NCBI GenBank assembly: GCA_045106985.1
Contig: JBGCFQ010000011.1
Location: 62,001-126,000, forward strand
Direction: 5' to 3'
DNA from: JAUIET01 sp045106985
GTDB taxonomy: Bacteria; Pseudomonadota; Gammaproteobacteria; Pseudomonadales; JAUIET01
Length of the DNA: 64,000 nucleotides
A model generated the notes under the pieces. The model was not told the DNA's origin. It did not search any database and was given only the letters and a program-made list of their open reading frames with translations. Positions 44,324-53,798 of this stretch are shown piece by piece (position 1 is the stretch's first letter; each line of letters begins with the position of its first letter). A program made the translations under genes and the position numbers.

Positions 44324-46672
44324 CTAGTTCTGAACAGCCTTGCCTACGTCTAACATACTGCATATGCGATCACGAGTAGCCTGGCTTGATACCAGCCGAA
44401 GAAATGAGCTTCTTTCAGCATCAAACAAGTCTTGCTCGGACCACATTGAGCCAGCTTCAATTTCGCCACCGCTCATAATCCTAGCGATTTCAGTCGCGGT
44501 CACAACGTTATGCGGCGTGAGTTTGCCCGCTGTTTTAGCTTCTTCCAACCAAGCGACCATTTTCTCGAACATTGGTACTCCAGGCATAGCCAGCGATGGT
44601 CGAACAAGAGCAGCCTGCCCGGCCATACTGTTAGTAGCGTCCTGATTCAAGCCGTTTTGATTCATGCCATTAATGGCCGCTATCGCTGTGGGCAACAATC
44701 TATCTCGGTTATTCAAATAGCTGTCATTAGGACGCAACATAGCCTGCTGACGTGCCAAAATGGGCGAAGAACAGGTGCGACCGTAGCCTAAATTCATGAA
44801 TGCCTTCCAGCTCGCCTCACTTATGTCGTCATCACACTTCAGAAGTTCAGCCCAACGATAAAGCGTTTCTTTACAACCGCCACCGCCGGGAACCAGGCCA
44901 ACACCCGACTCAACCAAACCCATATTTGAGTTGGCATGACAAATTACTTGCTTGGCATGCAGAACCACTTCAAAACCACCACCAAGTGACATACCAACTG
45001 GTGCGCAGACAACAGGAAATTCAGCCTGCGCCATTGCCAGTACAGTTTGTTGGAAGTGATTCAAAAAACCATCAAGGCCGTCCATGTCTTCGGCTTCAAA
45101 GAAACCACGTACAGCCCCTAGATTCACGCCACAAGAAAAATGCTGGGCATCATTGTGTACCACTAAACCACGCAAACCTTTGCTGCGAACACCCGCCATC
45201 GCGTCAGCGAGTATTGCCATGGAGTCACCATCCAGGGCATTGGCCTTACTGTGGAACTCTACAATAGCGACTCCGTCCAGGACGAACCAACTGGCAACCT
45301 CACAAGTATTTTCGGCCGTTAAAGTTTGACGTTTTTCATTGAATCGCATAACACCTTCAGGTCTTCTTAGCGCCTCCCAACTTTTCTGAACCGTGCGCAT
45401 CTGTAGCTCGTTGTTATCAACCCGGTAAAAGCTGGAGCCGGCAGCGGACCTTAAAAATTCAGGCACGGCTATATCATCAGCCTCCAGGCGAGCAATAAAG
45501 TAGTCAACACCAATGTCATCAAGAAGCTCGAATGGGCCACGAATCCAGTTGTAGCCAAGTTTCATAGCATCATCCACGCCTTGTGGAGTGTCTCCTACTT
45601 CCGGAATCAATGAAGCTGAGTAAGTCAGTACTCGTGACAATACACGCCAGGCAAAACGGCCGTACTTGCCGTCATCGTCTAATAAAACCTTTACACCATT
45701 GCGCTCTGCTGCATCAGCCAGAGCGACGTTTAAGCGATGAGGCACAGCTTCGTATTCACCGGTCTTAAAGTTGACCACTTCGGTACCATTGTCTCCACGG
45801 CGATAAAAACCCTGGCCTTGTTTCTGGCCCGTATGCCCTTTCTCTATCATCTCGAGCATCAGTGGTACTGGCTCAGACTCACTGTGAAAGGCATCTTCAG
45901 ATGGTAGGGTCGCGACCAAACTCTTGGCCACGTCTGACATCAAATCTATACCAATCAGATCGTATAGACCAAAAACCCCGGTTTTTGGAATACCCATTGG
46001 GCGGCCGAACACAGCATCGGCTTCTTGCGCACTAAGCCCCATTTCAAGTGCAGCCTGCAGGGCACACTGAATGGCAAAACAACCCACTCTGTTGCCCAAG
46101 AACCCTGGCGTATCCACACAGGGAATAACGCCTTTGCCAAGCTGTTTGTCACAGAACTCCTGCAGAACATCCATCACCGCGTTCGAGGTATTCTCACCAC
46201 GTACTAACTCTAGGAGTGGCATTGCACGGACGGGGTTAAAGAAGTGAGTTATAGCAAAGCGCTGCTGGAAGCTTTCGGGCATCTCTTCAATCAACAATCG
46301 AATAGGGATTGTTGATGTATTTGAAGAAACGATTGCGGTGCTATTGCACACCTCGTCCAGCTGCTTGTATAGCGTTCGCTTAACATCTAGCTGTTCTACA
46401 ACGGCCTCGACTACCCAATCACAATCTGCAAGCTCCGAAAAATTATCGCGCGTATTTCCAAGATGAATAAACTGCTCCGCTTCTTTGCTCATTAAGCCAG
46501 GCGCCGCAGGGTTTTGAATTCGCTCCAGTCCTCTTTGCGCTCGAGCATTAGGCTCGTCGCCCTCCACCGGTAAATCCAGTAGCCAAACATCAATTCCAGC
46601 ATTGGCAACCTGGCCAGCAATGCCGGAGCCCATTGTTCCAGCGCCAATAACGGCAACTTTCTTAAATGACAT
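44324..46672 (-). CDS. 3-Hydroxyacyl-CoA dehydrogenase/enoyl-CoA hydratase (FadN-type domain order)
   Basis: 782 residues. The NAD domain comes first (VAVIGAGTMGSGIAGQVANAGIDVWLLDL, IVSSNTSTIPI, THFFNPVRAMPLLELV) and the crotonase domain last. This order is as in Bacillus FadN and opposite to E. coli FadB. Both hydratase Glu positions are seen (GGGFEVVLHA and GLVESGVGLVPGGGG). It performs hydration and NAD-linked oxidation in fatty-acid beta-oxidation. The acyl-CoA ligase gene follows 75 bp downstream. Confidence 0.94.
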   Translation of the reverse strand: MSFKKVAVIGAGTMGSGIAGQVANAGIDVWLLDLPVEGDEPNARAQRGLERIQNPAAPGLMSKEAEQFIHLGNTRDNFSELADCDWVVEAVVEQLDVKRTLYKQLDEVCNSTAIVSSNTSTIPIRLLIEEMPESFQQRFAITHFFNPVRAMPLLELVRGENTSNAVMDVLQEFCDKQLGKGVIPCVDTPGFLGNRVGCFAIQCALQAALEMGLSAQEADAVFGRPMGIPKTGVFGLYDLIGIDLMSDVAKSLVATLPSEDAFHSESEPVPLMLEMIEKGHTGQKQGQGFYRRGDNGTEVVNFKTGEYEAVPHRLNVALADAAERNGVKVLLDDDGKYGRFAWRVLSRVLTYSASLIPEVGDTPQGVDDAMKLGYNWIRGPFELLDDIGVDYFIARLEADDIAVPEFLRSAAGSSFYRVDNNELQMRTVQKSWEALRRPEGVMRFNEKRQTLTAENTCEVASWFVLDGVAIVEFHSKANALDGDSMAILADAMAGVRSKGLRGLVVHNDAQHFSCGVNLGAVRGFFEAEDMDGLDGFLNHFQQTVLAMAQAEFPVVCAPVGMSLGGGFEVVLHAKQVICHANSNMGLVESGVGLVPGGGGCKETLYRWAELLKCDDDISEASWKAFMNLGYGRTCSSPILARQQAMLRPNDSYLNNRDRLLPTAIAAINGMNQNGLNQDATNSMAGQAALVRPSLAMPGVPMFEKMVAWLEEAKTAGKLTPHNVVTATEIARIMSGGEIEAGSMWSEQDLFDAERSSFLRLVSSQATRDRICSMLDVGKAVQN

Positions 46673-46759
46673 AATTCTTTCCTACTTCAACGACTGTGCG
46701 TTTGAAACACTGTAAATTCTGCGGGGCTGCAGTGGTATGCCACGTGCAGCGATGCAAAG

Positions 46760-47557
46760 CTAATTGCCCTCCACACTGACAATAAAATCACGAATGGTAT
46801 GCAACACCTGTTTAGGCGCTTCCATTGGTAACATATGGCCATACTCGGCGAGTACATGCGTTTGCTGAGAATTGAGCGCGGCGGCAAGCTCCTTGCCAGA
46901 ACGCAGTGGCGTCATCTTATCTTGACCAGCTAAAACCATACAGCTTGGCGCTTTTATGTTAGCAGCTGCATTCAAGCCATTTGAATAGTTTGCGCAGGCA
47001 TTCAAGTCAGTGGCCAATGGATTGGCTGACATAATTCTGTAGCCGATCGCAATTGGCTGCATACCTGGTGTAGGCGAAACGCCTTGGTGAATGCCGGAAC
47101 CAAAGCCCCATTGCAGCATAAATTCTGCAGCTTTGGCCGAAGAGGCTTTAGCAGTATCAAGCAACATCTGATTGACCGGTATCGCCGCCCCAGTGCCAAT
47201 CCCGGTAAGAGACTTTATCCGCTCTGGGAACTGACTTGCCAACTCTATGGCGCTAAGAAACCCCTGCGAATGCCCAACGACATGAGCGCTTCTCACTCCA
47301 GTAGCTTCCAACAATTCGTTTAGCCAGGACGCACTGCTTTCTATATCGGCAAAGGCTTCGCCATCAGACAAGCTATGACCTGGAAAATCCGGCGCTAAAA
47401 CCGAGAACCCATGAAAAGCAAACCATCGCGTTTGTAAGGCCCAACCTCGGTGGTCGAGACCACTACCATGTAAAAACAACACTGTGGGAAGTGATGGGTC
47501 GAATTCCTTACCGCCAGTGGCAACGTGGCACTCAACACCCTCTAATTGAACTTTCAT
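46760..47557 (-). CDS. Alpha/beta hydrolase
   Basis: 265 residues with VLFLHGSGLDHRGW, the nucleophile elbow GHSQG, acid GQDKMTP and terminal catalytic His EYGHMLPMEAP. Pattern and length fit soluble esterase/lyase-type hydrolases; substrate unknown. Its ATG overlaps the MetY-type gene stop by 4 bp. It is the last gene of the long leftward osmolyte operon and may cleave an ester or C-S-derived intermediate from upstream steps. Confidence 0.88.
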   Translation of the reverse strand: MKVQLEGVECHVATGGKEFDPSLPTVLFLHGSGLDHRGWALQTRWFAFHGFSVLAPDFPGHSLSDGEAFADIESSASWLNELLEATGVRSAHVVGHSQGFLSAIELASQFPERIKSLTGIGTGAAIPVNQMLLDTAKASSAKAAEFMLQWGFGSGIHQGVSPTPGMQPIAIGYRIMSANPLATDLNACANYSNGLNAAANIKAPSCMVLAGQDKMTPLRSGKELAAALNSQQTHVLAEYGHMLPMEAPKQVLHTIRDFIVSVEGN

Positions 47558-48873
47558 GCGCCGGTCTCCTGAGCTTTGGCCATCTTGCGAGCCGCTTTCA
47601 AGCCCTTGCCAAAATCAGCGCATATGTCCTTAATGTTTTCCAGGCCGACTGACACGCGAATCATGTCTTCACTGATGCCTGCCGCCAACATCGCTTCCGG
47701 AGATAAACGCGAGTGAGTGGTACTTCCCGGGTGCAACACTAAAGTTCGCGAATCACCGACGTTCGCCAGGTTTGACGCAAGCTGTAGAGCATTGATAAAT
47801 GCTGCACCTCCGGCACGCCCTCCCGCAACACCAAAGCACAACATGGACCCAGCGCCATCAGGAAACAATTGTGTGGCTACTGACTGGCTAGGATTGCTGT
47901 CTAAGTCGGGGTGGTTAACCCATTCCACGTCCTCATGCGCTTCAAGCCAGCTCACCAAACTCTTGGCATTGCTAACATGCTTTTCCATACGCAGATGTAA
48001 GGTTTCTATACCCTGCAAAATCAGGAATGCATTATGGGGCGCAAGACAGGCACCCAGATCACGCATTGATTCCGCGCGAATTTTTGAAACCAGGGCATTG
48101 GGGCCAAACTCTTCCCAAAACCGTATGCCGTGAAAAGGCTCATAGGGCTCGGTTAGCTCTGGGAAACGTCCACTGCGGCCCCAATCGAAATTGCCGCCAT
48201 CCACAATAACACCACCAATAGCTGCGCCATGGCCACCCATCCACTTGGTCATGGAGTGCACTGCGACGTTCGCTCCATGCTCAATGCTGCGATGCAAAGC
48301 TGGCGTGGCAAACGTTGCATCAACAACCACAGGAACACCTTGAGCGTTCGCTATGCGAGCTATTTCCGGTATGTTAGCGACTTCAAGTCCGGGATTGCCA
48401 ATCGACTCGCAAAATACCATTTTTGTATTGGGCTGCATCGCTGACGCTAAGGCCTGCTCATCATTAATGCTTACGAAGGTAGTCTCGATGCCTAATCGCT
48501 TCAAGGTGTGACGCAGCAGAGTAGCCGTAGACCCATAGATTTGAGCCGATGACACAATATGATCACCCGCCGAACATAAGGTGATAAATGTGGTGAATAG
48601 CGCGGCCATACCAGAAGCCGTGCAAATGGCGCCGCTGCCCCCTTCTAGCGCCGCAACTCTCTGCTCGAGTACCGCAACCGTCGGATTAGATATACGACTG
48701 TAAATGTGCCCGCCTTGCTCTACATTAAAAAGTGCCGCTCCATCACTAACACTCTCAAAGACATAGGACGTTGTTTGGTAAATAGGCACGGCTCTGGAGC
48801 CATGATCGCTCTCTGGCACGTAGCCTGAATGCAGGGCGACTGTCTCGGGTTTTAAAAAAGTAGAATTACTCAT
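47554..48873 (-). CDS. PLP-dependent Cys/Met-metabolism enzyme (MetY / O-acetylhomoserine sulfhydrylase type)
   Basis: 439 residues from the ATG at 48873 (an earlier in-frame start would lie inside the upstream gene). Family motifs: TVALHSGYVPESDHGSRAVPIYQTTSYVFES, SGMAALFTTFITLCSAGDHIV, and the PLP Lys in VHSMTKWMGGHGAAIGG. It is most like O-acetylhomoserine sulfhydrylases, which combine O-acetylhomoserine with sulfide or methanethiol. It overlaps the DmdA-like gene by 8 bp and follows it directly. That suggests capture of methanethiol or homocysteine-type sulfur, or alternatively methionine gamma-lyase chemistry. Confidence 0.9.
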   Translation of the reverse strand: MSNSTFLKPETVALHSGYVPESDHGSRAVPIYQTTSYVFESVSDGAALFNVEQGGHIYSRISNPTVAVLEQRVAALEGGSGAICTASGMAALFTTFITLCSAGDHIVSSAQIYGSTATLLRHTLKRLGIETTFVSINDEQALASAMQPNTKMVFCESIGNPGLEVANIPEIARIANAQGVPVVVDATFATPALHRSIEHGANVAVHSMTKWMGGHGAAIGGVIVDGGNFDWGRSGRFPELTEPYEPFHGIRFWEEFGPNALVSKIRAESMRDLGACLAPHNAFLILQGIETLHLRMEKHVSNAKSLVSWLEAHEDVEWVNHPDLDSNPSQSVATQLFPDGAGSMLCFGVAGGRAGGAAFINALQLASNLANVGDSRTLVLHPGSTTHSRLSPEAMLAAGISEDMIRVSVGLENIKDICADFGKGLKAARKMAKAQETGA

Positions 48874-49978
48874 GACTTTCCAGCTGTTCCTTAGTGAACG
48901 GTATACCCGTAATTTTCCCGCGTACGCCATCAACAAGCAAATACTCATTTTCCCTGGCAAAGCTGAGAGGAAGCATGATATGCGTCATGTGTTTGTTGTA
49001 ACGCGGCGACCAAGCGTGCGATCGCATCTCATAAGGTGCCCCTTGCTCCAACATCTCATACGACATGGTGAAAGGCATCTTTTGTGGAAACAGCACGCCA
49101 AACAGTTTGCGAGATTGTTGCGTCTTCAGCTCTCTCAGCGCGGGTAAACTGAGGCTTTCAATATCGGCTTCCAGGTTAAGAAAGGAATCGAGACCACACT
49201 CAAACACCGTGTCGTACTCATCCATATCGCTGCCATAAGACAGTAAACCGCTCTCCATTCTTTCAATCTGGTTAGGGCAGCCTGCACGTACCTCTAGGTC
49301 AGCACCAGCCTCAAACAAAGCGTCCCATAAAGGCACGGCCAGTTCGGCGTTATCGACATAAATCTCAAAGCCACCCTGCTTGCTCCAACCTGAACGCGCT
49401 ACGTACATCTCATGCCCTTTAAAGGGCAGCATTTTGCCCCAGAAAAAACGGATATCACTGACTTCATTACCGAAAACACGCTGCATGAGTATTTCCGCCT
49501 TGGGTCCTTGCACTCCCAGAGGCGATACATCTGGCTCAGACACTTGGACATCCAGTCCAAAACCTTCAGCTAAGCCTTTTGCCCAGAGCTTTATGTCGCT
49601 ATCTGCCAGTGAGATCCACCATTTTCCGTCAGTCAGTTTAATCACCACAGGGTCATTCAAAATGCGCCCTTGGGAGTCACACATTGGTGCGTATTTACCC
49701 TGTAATGGTTGGGCTTTGCTAAGGTCTCTAGGCGTCATTAGCTGAGCTAATCGGGCAGCGTCCGGACCCAGTAACTGCACCTGTCTCTCAACAGAAACAT
49801 CCCACACCTGAACATGCTCACAGAGATGCCAATAATCGGCCTCCACCGATTCGAACTCGGTCGGCAATAGCATGTGGTTGTAACAGGTATAGGTTTGAAC
49901 ACCTGCGGCCTCCACCCGCTCTGAAAAATGGGTAGGCCGCACACGTCGCGATGCAACAATCTTCTTATTTTGGAACAT
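48866..49978 (-). CDS. DmdA-like / GcvT-family THF-dependent methyltransferase
   Basis: 370 residues of the aminomethyltransferase fold, close to the 369-residue length of DMSP demethylase DmdA. VEAAGVQTYTCYNHMLLPTEFESVEADYWHLCEHVQVWDVSVERQVQL and LGVQGPKAEILMQRVFG match the DmdA/GcvT-like family as I recall it. So do ARSGWSKQGGFEIYVDNAEL, RAGCPNQIERMESGLLSYGSDMD and the C-terminal GCV_T_C barrel. It is predicted to move a methyl group from an onium substrate (DMSP or relative) to tetrahydrofolate. True DmdA versus a sister group cannot be settled by eye. The PLP enzyme follows with an 8-bp overlap. Confidence 0.85.
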   Translation of the reverse strand: MFQNKKIVASRRVRPTHFSERVEAAGVQTYTCYNHMLLPTEFESVEADYWHLCEHVQVWDVSVERQVQLLGPDAARLAQLMTPRDLSKAQPLQGKYAPMCDSQGRILNDPVVIKLTDGKWWISLADSDIKLWAKGLAEGFGLDVQVSEPDVSPLGVQGPKAEILMQRVFGNEVSDIRFFWGKMLPFKGHEMYVARSGWSKQGGFEIYVDNAELAVPLWDALFEAGADLEVRAGCPNQIERMESGLLSYGSDMDEYDTVFECGLDSFLNLEADIESLSLPALRELKTQQSRKLFGVLFPQKMPFTMSYEMLEQGAPYEMRSHAWSPRYNKHMTHIMLPLSFARENEYLLVDGVRGKITGIPFTKEQLESHE

Positions 49979-50157
49979 ACTAATATCCGGTAAACTGCTA
50001 ATTTAAGCGCTAAACGTAGACGCCTTTGGGAGCCTGCGCGCGCTGAGGCGAAGTGTGGAGGAAAGGCTGTCGCCTAACAATATTCCAGGACATGTATTTT
50101 CTCAGGTTTGTCGCTAAAAGAACAGTTCTAGTCGCTGAATGCCAGCTTAACCGAGCC

Positions 50158-50952
50158 TTATCCTGCGCCCATTCTAGAGCGCTCACTTGCTACAACCAAA
50201 ACGTTTTTAGCCAGATCATTAAGTGAGGAGAACAATTGATTATCAAGCTCTATTCCGTCGACTAAACTTGCTCTTTGTGATGCTTGGAGCTGACAATGTG
50301 TTACCTCGGAAATCACAGCATCGAATTGTAATCTCTCCACGCAGCTCTCTACGTTCGCAATCAAACGAGACGCATCACGATCCAGTAATATCGTGGCAGT
50401 AGCGCTTTGTCTTTGCGTGCTGGGTTGTGTCGTTAGATATCTGCGATACACAATTGCGCTTTCTTCACCGAGCGTGTCTCCGACATCGGCCGCCGCAAAT
50501 ACACAACAACGACCAACATGATTTTGTCCGCTCAACTCGTCCCACAGCACGGCAGCACCAATACCATATTCTGCAGATGAACTTAGTGCCTCGAGCAGAC
50601 ATGCGGGATGGTCGACACCTACCAGTTCTAGCGCAAGAGCTGCGGTATGTACCTGACTCAGAGCGTAGTCACATATTGGCGGCGACCAGACAAGCAATGA
50701 GCGACCAAATAAATTGCAGTCAATAATATCCATCGAACCATCGAATTGCTCTCGGTATTTCAGAACAGGTAAATCCGATGGCGTTTTATTCAACCGTGAC
50801 AAACTCTCATTCAAAATAGTCAAGCCCGCAAGGCCACGTTGCTCTAGCCAAACAACAACACGAGCTGCGTCTTCCCACTGGCCTTTGTTATAACCCAAGC
50901 CCTCCATAGATCTCTTAACCAAAGAGCTCAATTCGTTAGCTGAAACACGCAT
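50158..50952 (-). CDS. DUF3726 family protein
   Basis: 264 residues from the ATG at 50952, set by GGAGG 6 bp upstream (an earlier in-frame start is inside the next gene). The N-terminus (VSANELSSLVKRSMEGLGYNKGQWEDAARVVVWLEQRGLAGL) is the DUF3726 hallmark and recalls the N-terminal helices of Ldh_2/malate-type dehydrogenases. No cofactor motif is visible, and no signal or TM helix. It starts 21 bp after the 565-residue gene and precedes the DmdA-like gene. Function unknown. Confidence 0.8.
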   Translation of the reverse strand: MRVSANELSSLVKRSMEGLGYNKGQWEDAARVVVWLEQRGLAGLTILNESLSRLNKTPSDLPVLKYREQFDGSMDIIDCNLFGRSLLVWSPPICDYALSQVHTAALALELVGVDHPACLLEALSSSAEYGIGAAVLWDELSGQNHVGRCCVFAAADVGDTLGEESAIVYRRYLTTQPSTQRQSATATILLDRDASRLIANVESCVERLQFDAVISEVTHCQLQASQRASLVDGIELDNQLFSSLNDLAKNVLVVASERSRMGAG

Positions 50953-50972
50953 ATGAACCTCCAAATATCTCG

Positions 50973-52670
50973 TTATGCCACGATGCGAGGAGCAACGGGG
51001 AAACACCAATCGTCCATATATACCGCACCGACGGAATCTAGCGCAGGCGCACCTTGAAACATGGTGTTGCGCACCCAAAGCCGGGAACGCGGATCGAATT
51101 TACTAACCCCAAAAAACGAGAGTTTGCAGCGCAACAAATGCATTGGCTTGACGTTTTCGTCGAGCAAGTTCGCCTGTATCTCACCGTAGAAACAATGGGC
51201 CATGGTCTGCATACGCCGCACTACGTCTCGATGTTCGCCATGCGATAAAAGAAAATCAGCAACAGTAGCCGAGAGTCGTAAGTCAGCCTTTTGCATGAAT
51301 TTCTCTAGCGACGCAGAACACTGTTGCACGGTTCGGGCAACACCCATAATCATTTGTTTTTCTTCGCCAAGATCAATATTTCGCTCTCCCAGTCTAGGCT
51401 CCATTTTTTCTTCAGAGCGATACCAGAACACGTGGTCTGAGCTGGAGCAATCGAAATCGAACGCCATTGCCCAAGCGTACTTTCGACTAATTATCTGCTG
51501 CAGATCACTGAGCAGCATGCTTGGCTCTAAACGATACTGTTCATCGAGACAGAAAGAGTTCTCGAAATTGTCCACCAAAGTGGGATATAACTCTAGCAAC
51601 AAGGCATTGAGCAGCTCTTGTGTTTCCACATAAAGCTCGCGGCCTGAGTAGGCTTGCAGGTCATGCCAACTAGCTGAGCTTAAGGCGTTCATCTTCAACC
51701 ACTTATCTAGCTTACCAAGCTCAATCAATACGATGGCATTGTTGCGCTGTTGTAGCTCTTCACTTACTTGTGTTTCTCTCAGGTGTTGCGACACCTTTTG
51801 AATCAGACCGCTTAGCTTTTCCTCAGCCTCACAGGTTCTTTCACCCTGGCAAACAACCGTGGCTAAAGCACTCTCTCTCATTTCAACCCAATGGCTGATG
51901 AGAAGAGGATGGTTTATAAGGTACGGCGCCATGCCCAGCCCCGTGGAATTACCAATTCCAACAAAGCGCCGAATGTCAGGATCAAAGTCTACCGCTGTCG
52001 CAGCGCTGCGCATTCTGGCAATGTACGCTACCTGGAAGCTACTGAATTCCCGCAGCATGAAACAGGCGAACATCTCGGCCGCGAAAGGACGATTAAAGTC
52101 GCAGTAGTAGTCATGAACCTTAGTCCAGTCTGCCATACCAAACTTACCACTGCCGTAAACAGCTGTCGTTCTGTATAGATAGCCAACATCACAGAGTTTC
52201 TGAGTATCTGGTTGCTTACCGACCGCTAAACAATCAACAACATAGTCAAAGTTTCTTTCACTACGGTTAGCACGTGACAACACTATGACCTTTGAATCCA
52301 TTCGCCCCATCTCTTGCAAGGGCACATTGGCGGCCAAATACGACAGCCTTTCTTCCGAGATCCTTCCTTCGCAGAGAGCCATGGTTAAATCCCATCGCTC
52401 CGCAATAACGCGGTCACTTCGTTCGCTGGGATCCAGATAATGCGAAAAGACTACGAAGCTATAAAGGTTGGACTCAGTTTTAACTTCGTAAACCACGTGG
52501 CCGTAACCCTCATTATCTAGCTCAAGGGTTGCAATATTAATTTGCCAAGCTTCGCTAAAAACACGACGCAGTAGGCAGCGCATAAAGCTCAGTCTGGTTT
52601 GATGAAAACTACCCAGTCTCTCTATTTGCATGACTGTATTTTCTGGTCGCAACGCTAATTTATTTTTCAC
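50973..52670 (-). CDS. Uncharacterised conserved-looking 565-residue protein
   Basis: Not recognised. The GTG at 52670 gives 565 residues; an in-frame ATG 13 codons on is an alternative. Soluble and acidic, with no signal peptide or TM helix. Prominent segments: YGHVVYEVKTESNLYSFVVFSHYLD, RMDSKVIVLSRANRSERNFDYVVDCLAVGKQP, RTTAVYGSGKFGMADWTKV, FVGIGNSTGLGMAPYLINHP, and a Cys/aromatic C-terminus with HGEHRDVVRRMQ. Its tight spacing to the DUF3726 gene (21 bp) in a betaine/onium operon suggests both belong to the same task. Possible roles such as an unusual lyase, oxidoreductase or scaffold remain speculative. Confidence 0.8.
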   Translation of the reverse strand: MKNKLALRPENTVMQIERLGSFHQTRLSFMRCLLRRVFSEAWQINIATLELDNEGYGHVVYEVKTESNLYSFVVFSHYLDPSERSDRVIAERWDLTMALCEGRISEERLSYLAANVPLQEMGRMDSKVIVLSRANRSERNFDYVVDCLAVGKQPDTQKLCDVGYLYRTTAVYGSGKFGMADWTKVHDYYCDFNRPFAAEMFACFMLREFSSFQVAYIARMRSAATAVDFDPDIRRFVGIGNSTGLGMAPYLINHPLLISHWVEMRESALATVVCQGERTCEAEEKLSGLIQKVSQHLRETQVSEELQQRNNAIVLIELGKLDKWLKMNALSSASWHDLQAYSGRELYVETQELLNALLLELYPTLVDNFENSFCLDEQYRLEPSMLLSDLQQIISRKYAWAMAFDFDCSSSDHVFWYRSEEKMEPRLGERNIDLGEEKQMIMGVARTVQQCSASLEKFMQKADLRLSATVADFLLSHGEHRDVVRRMQTMAHCFYGEIQANLLDENVKPMHLLRCKLSFFGVSKFDPRSRLWVRNTMFQGAPALDSVGAVYMDDWCFPVAPRIVA

Positions 52671-52737
52671 GATAGCAAGCTCTGTTAATGTTACCAGCCG
52701 GAGTCGTTATTGACGTATGCACACAATGTTGGTGCGA

Positions 52738-53727
52738 CTAAGTTGCCGAAAATGATTGATCAAAAAACTGAAACCAATTTTCACCCATCAGCTTATTGGT
52801 TTCCTCTTGGTTGAAGCCCACCTCTAACAAACCACTGGCGATGTTGTCTATATCAGCGAAGCGCGCGAACCAATCAGGTTGAGCAGGCCAATCAGCATTG
52901 CTCGCTGACCCTTCTCCAAAATCTGCTTGCGCAGCCCATCGACCACTGCGCATCCATTCCAGCACTTCGTAACCCCAGTTAAGACAGAGATCGGAGCCAA
53001 TTCCTACGCAATCGATTCCCATCAAATCAACAGTGCGAGCAATCATTTCACTGAATTCTTGAAGCGTGCAATCAGTGCCATTCTTCAAATGAAACGGATA
53101 AAGACTGCAACCAAGCATTCCTCCGCTAGCACTTAGCGCCTCCAATACTGCATTTGATTTGTTGCGCAGTGCCGGATGAAAAAAGCTAGGGTTAGCGTGC
53201 GTAATCGCGATTGGACGCTCTGAAAACTCTATCGCTTGCAAAGTTGAATGCTCAGCGCTGTGCGACATGTCAATCAGCATCCCAACCTTGTTCATCTCGC
53301 GGATAACTTCGCGACCAAAACGGGTAATACCTGAATCACCCTCTTCATAACAACCCGTGGCCAAAAGGCTCTGATTGTTATAGCTCAGCTGCATGACTCG
53401 CGCGCCCAGGTCATGCATGGTTTGGACTTTCGCCAAAGCATCTTCAATGGGCGAGCAATTCTGAAAACCGAAAATGATTCCTACCCGGTTGCTCTTCTGC
53501 GCTGCACGAAGATCGGAGCCGCTAAGGATTGGCATAATAAGATCGGCATTGTCACGAAAGTGCTCCCGCCATAACGCCACATTACTGCGAACCTCTTCAG
53601 TGTTTTCCCAGTAAGCGATAGTTACATGCACTGCGTCCATCGAACTGGCATGCAGTTCTTCAAACAGCGCTCTGTTCCAGTTCACGTACTGTAGAGCGTC
53701 AATAACAATTGGTTTATTCACCGCCAT
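52738..53727 (-). CDS. M19 membrane-dipeptidase family protein with degenerate metal site
   Basis: 329 residues of the renal-dipeptidase fold. H156 (IDMSHS) and H177 (ITHANP) of the zinc site remain. The N-terminal HxD pair appears as L12/Y14 (VIDALQYV), and the bridging Glu is Q89 in GFQNCSPIEDA. These alignments are by eye. No signal peptide. Relatives occur in the Pseudomonas aeruginosa glycine-betaine/dimethylglycine catabolic locus (dipeptidase PA5396), consistent with this neighbourhood. Dipeptidase activity is doubtful; a related amide or betaine-derivative hydrolase is possible. GAGG precedes the ATG. Confidence 0.85.
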   Translation of the reverse strand: MAVNKPIVIDALQYVNWNRALFEELHASSMDAVHVTIAYWENTEEVRSNVALWREHFRDNADLIMPILSGSDLRAAQKSNRVGIIFGFQNCSPIEDALAKVQTMHDLGARVMQLSYNNQSLLATGCYEEGDSGITRFGREVIREMNKVGMLIDMSHSAEHSTLQAIEFSERPIAITHANPSFFHPALRNKSNAVLEALSASGGMLGCSLYPFHLKNGTDCTLQEFSEMIARTVDLMGIDCVGIGSDLCLNWGYEVLEWMRSGRWAAQADFGEGSASNADWPAQPDWFARFADIDNIASGLLEVGFNQEETNKLMGENWFQFFDQSFSAT

Positions 53728-53798
53728 GTTGCAACCTCAAAATACTATTCTTATTTATTTCCTACAAACCCAGCGTGCACGCCCTAGCACTAAGCTAT

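Noticed and set aside
49979..50157. CTCAGG...AAAAG-like pattern on the + strand suggesting a glycine riboswitch
   Set aside because: It lies on the strand without a downstream gene; the conserved core is not complete, and the leftward strand shows nothing comparable.
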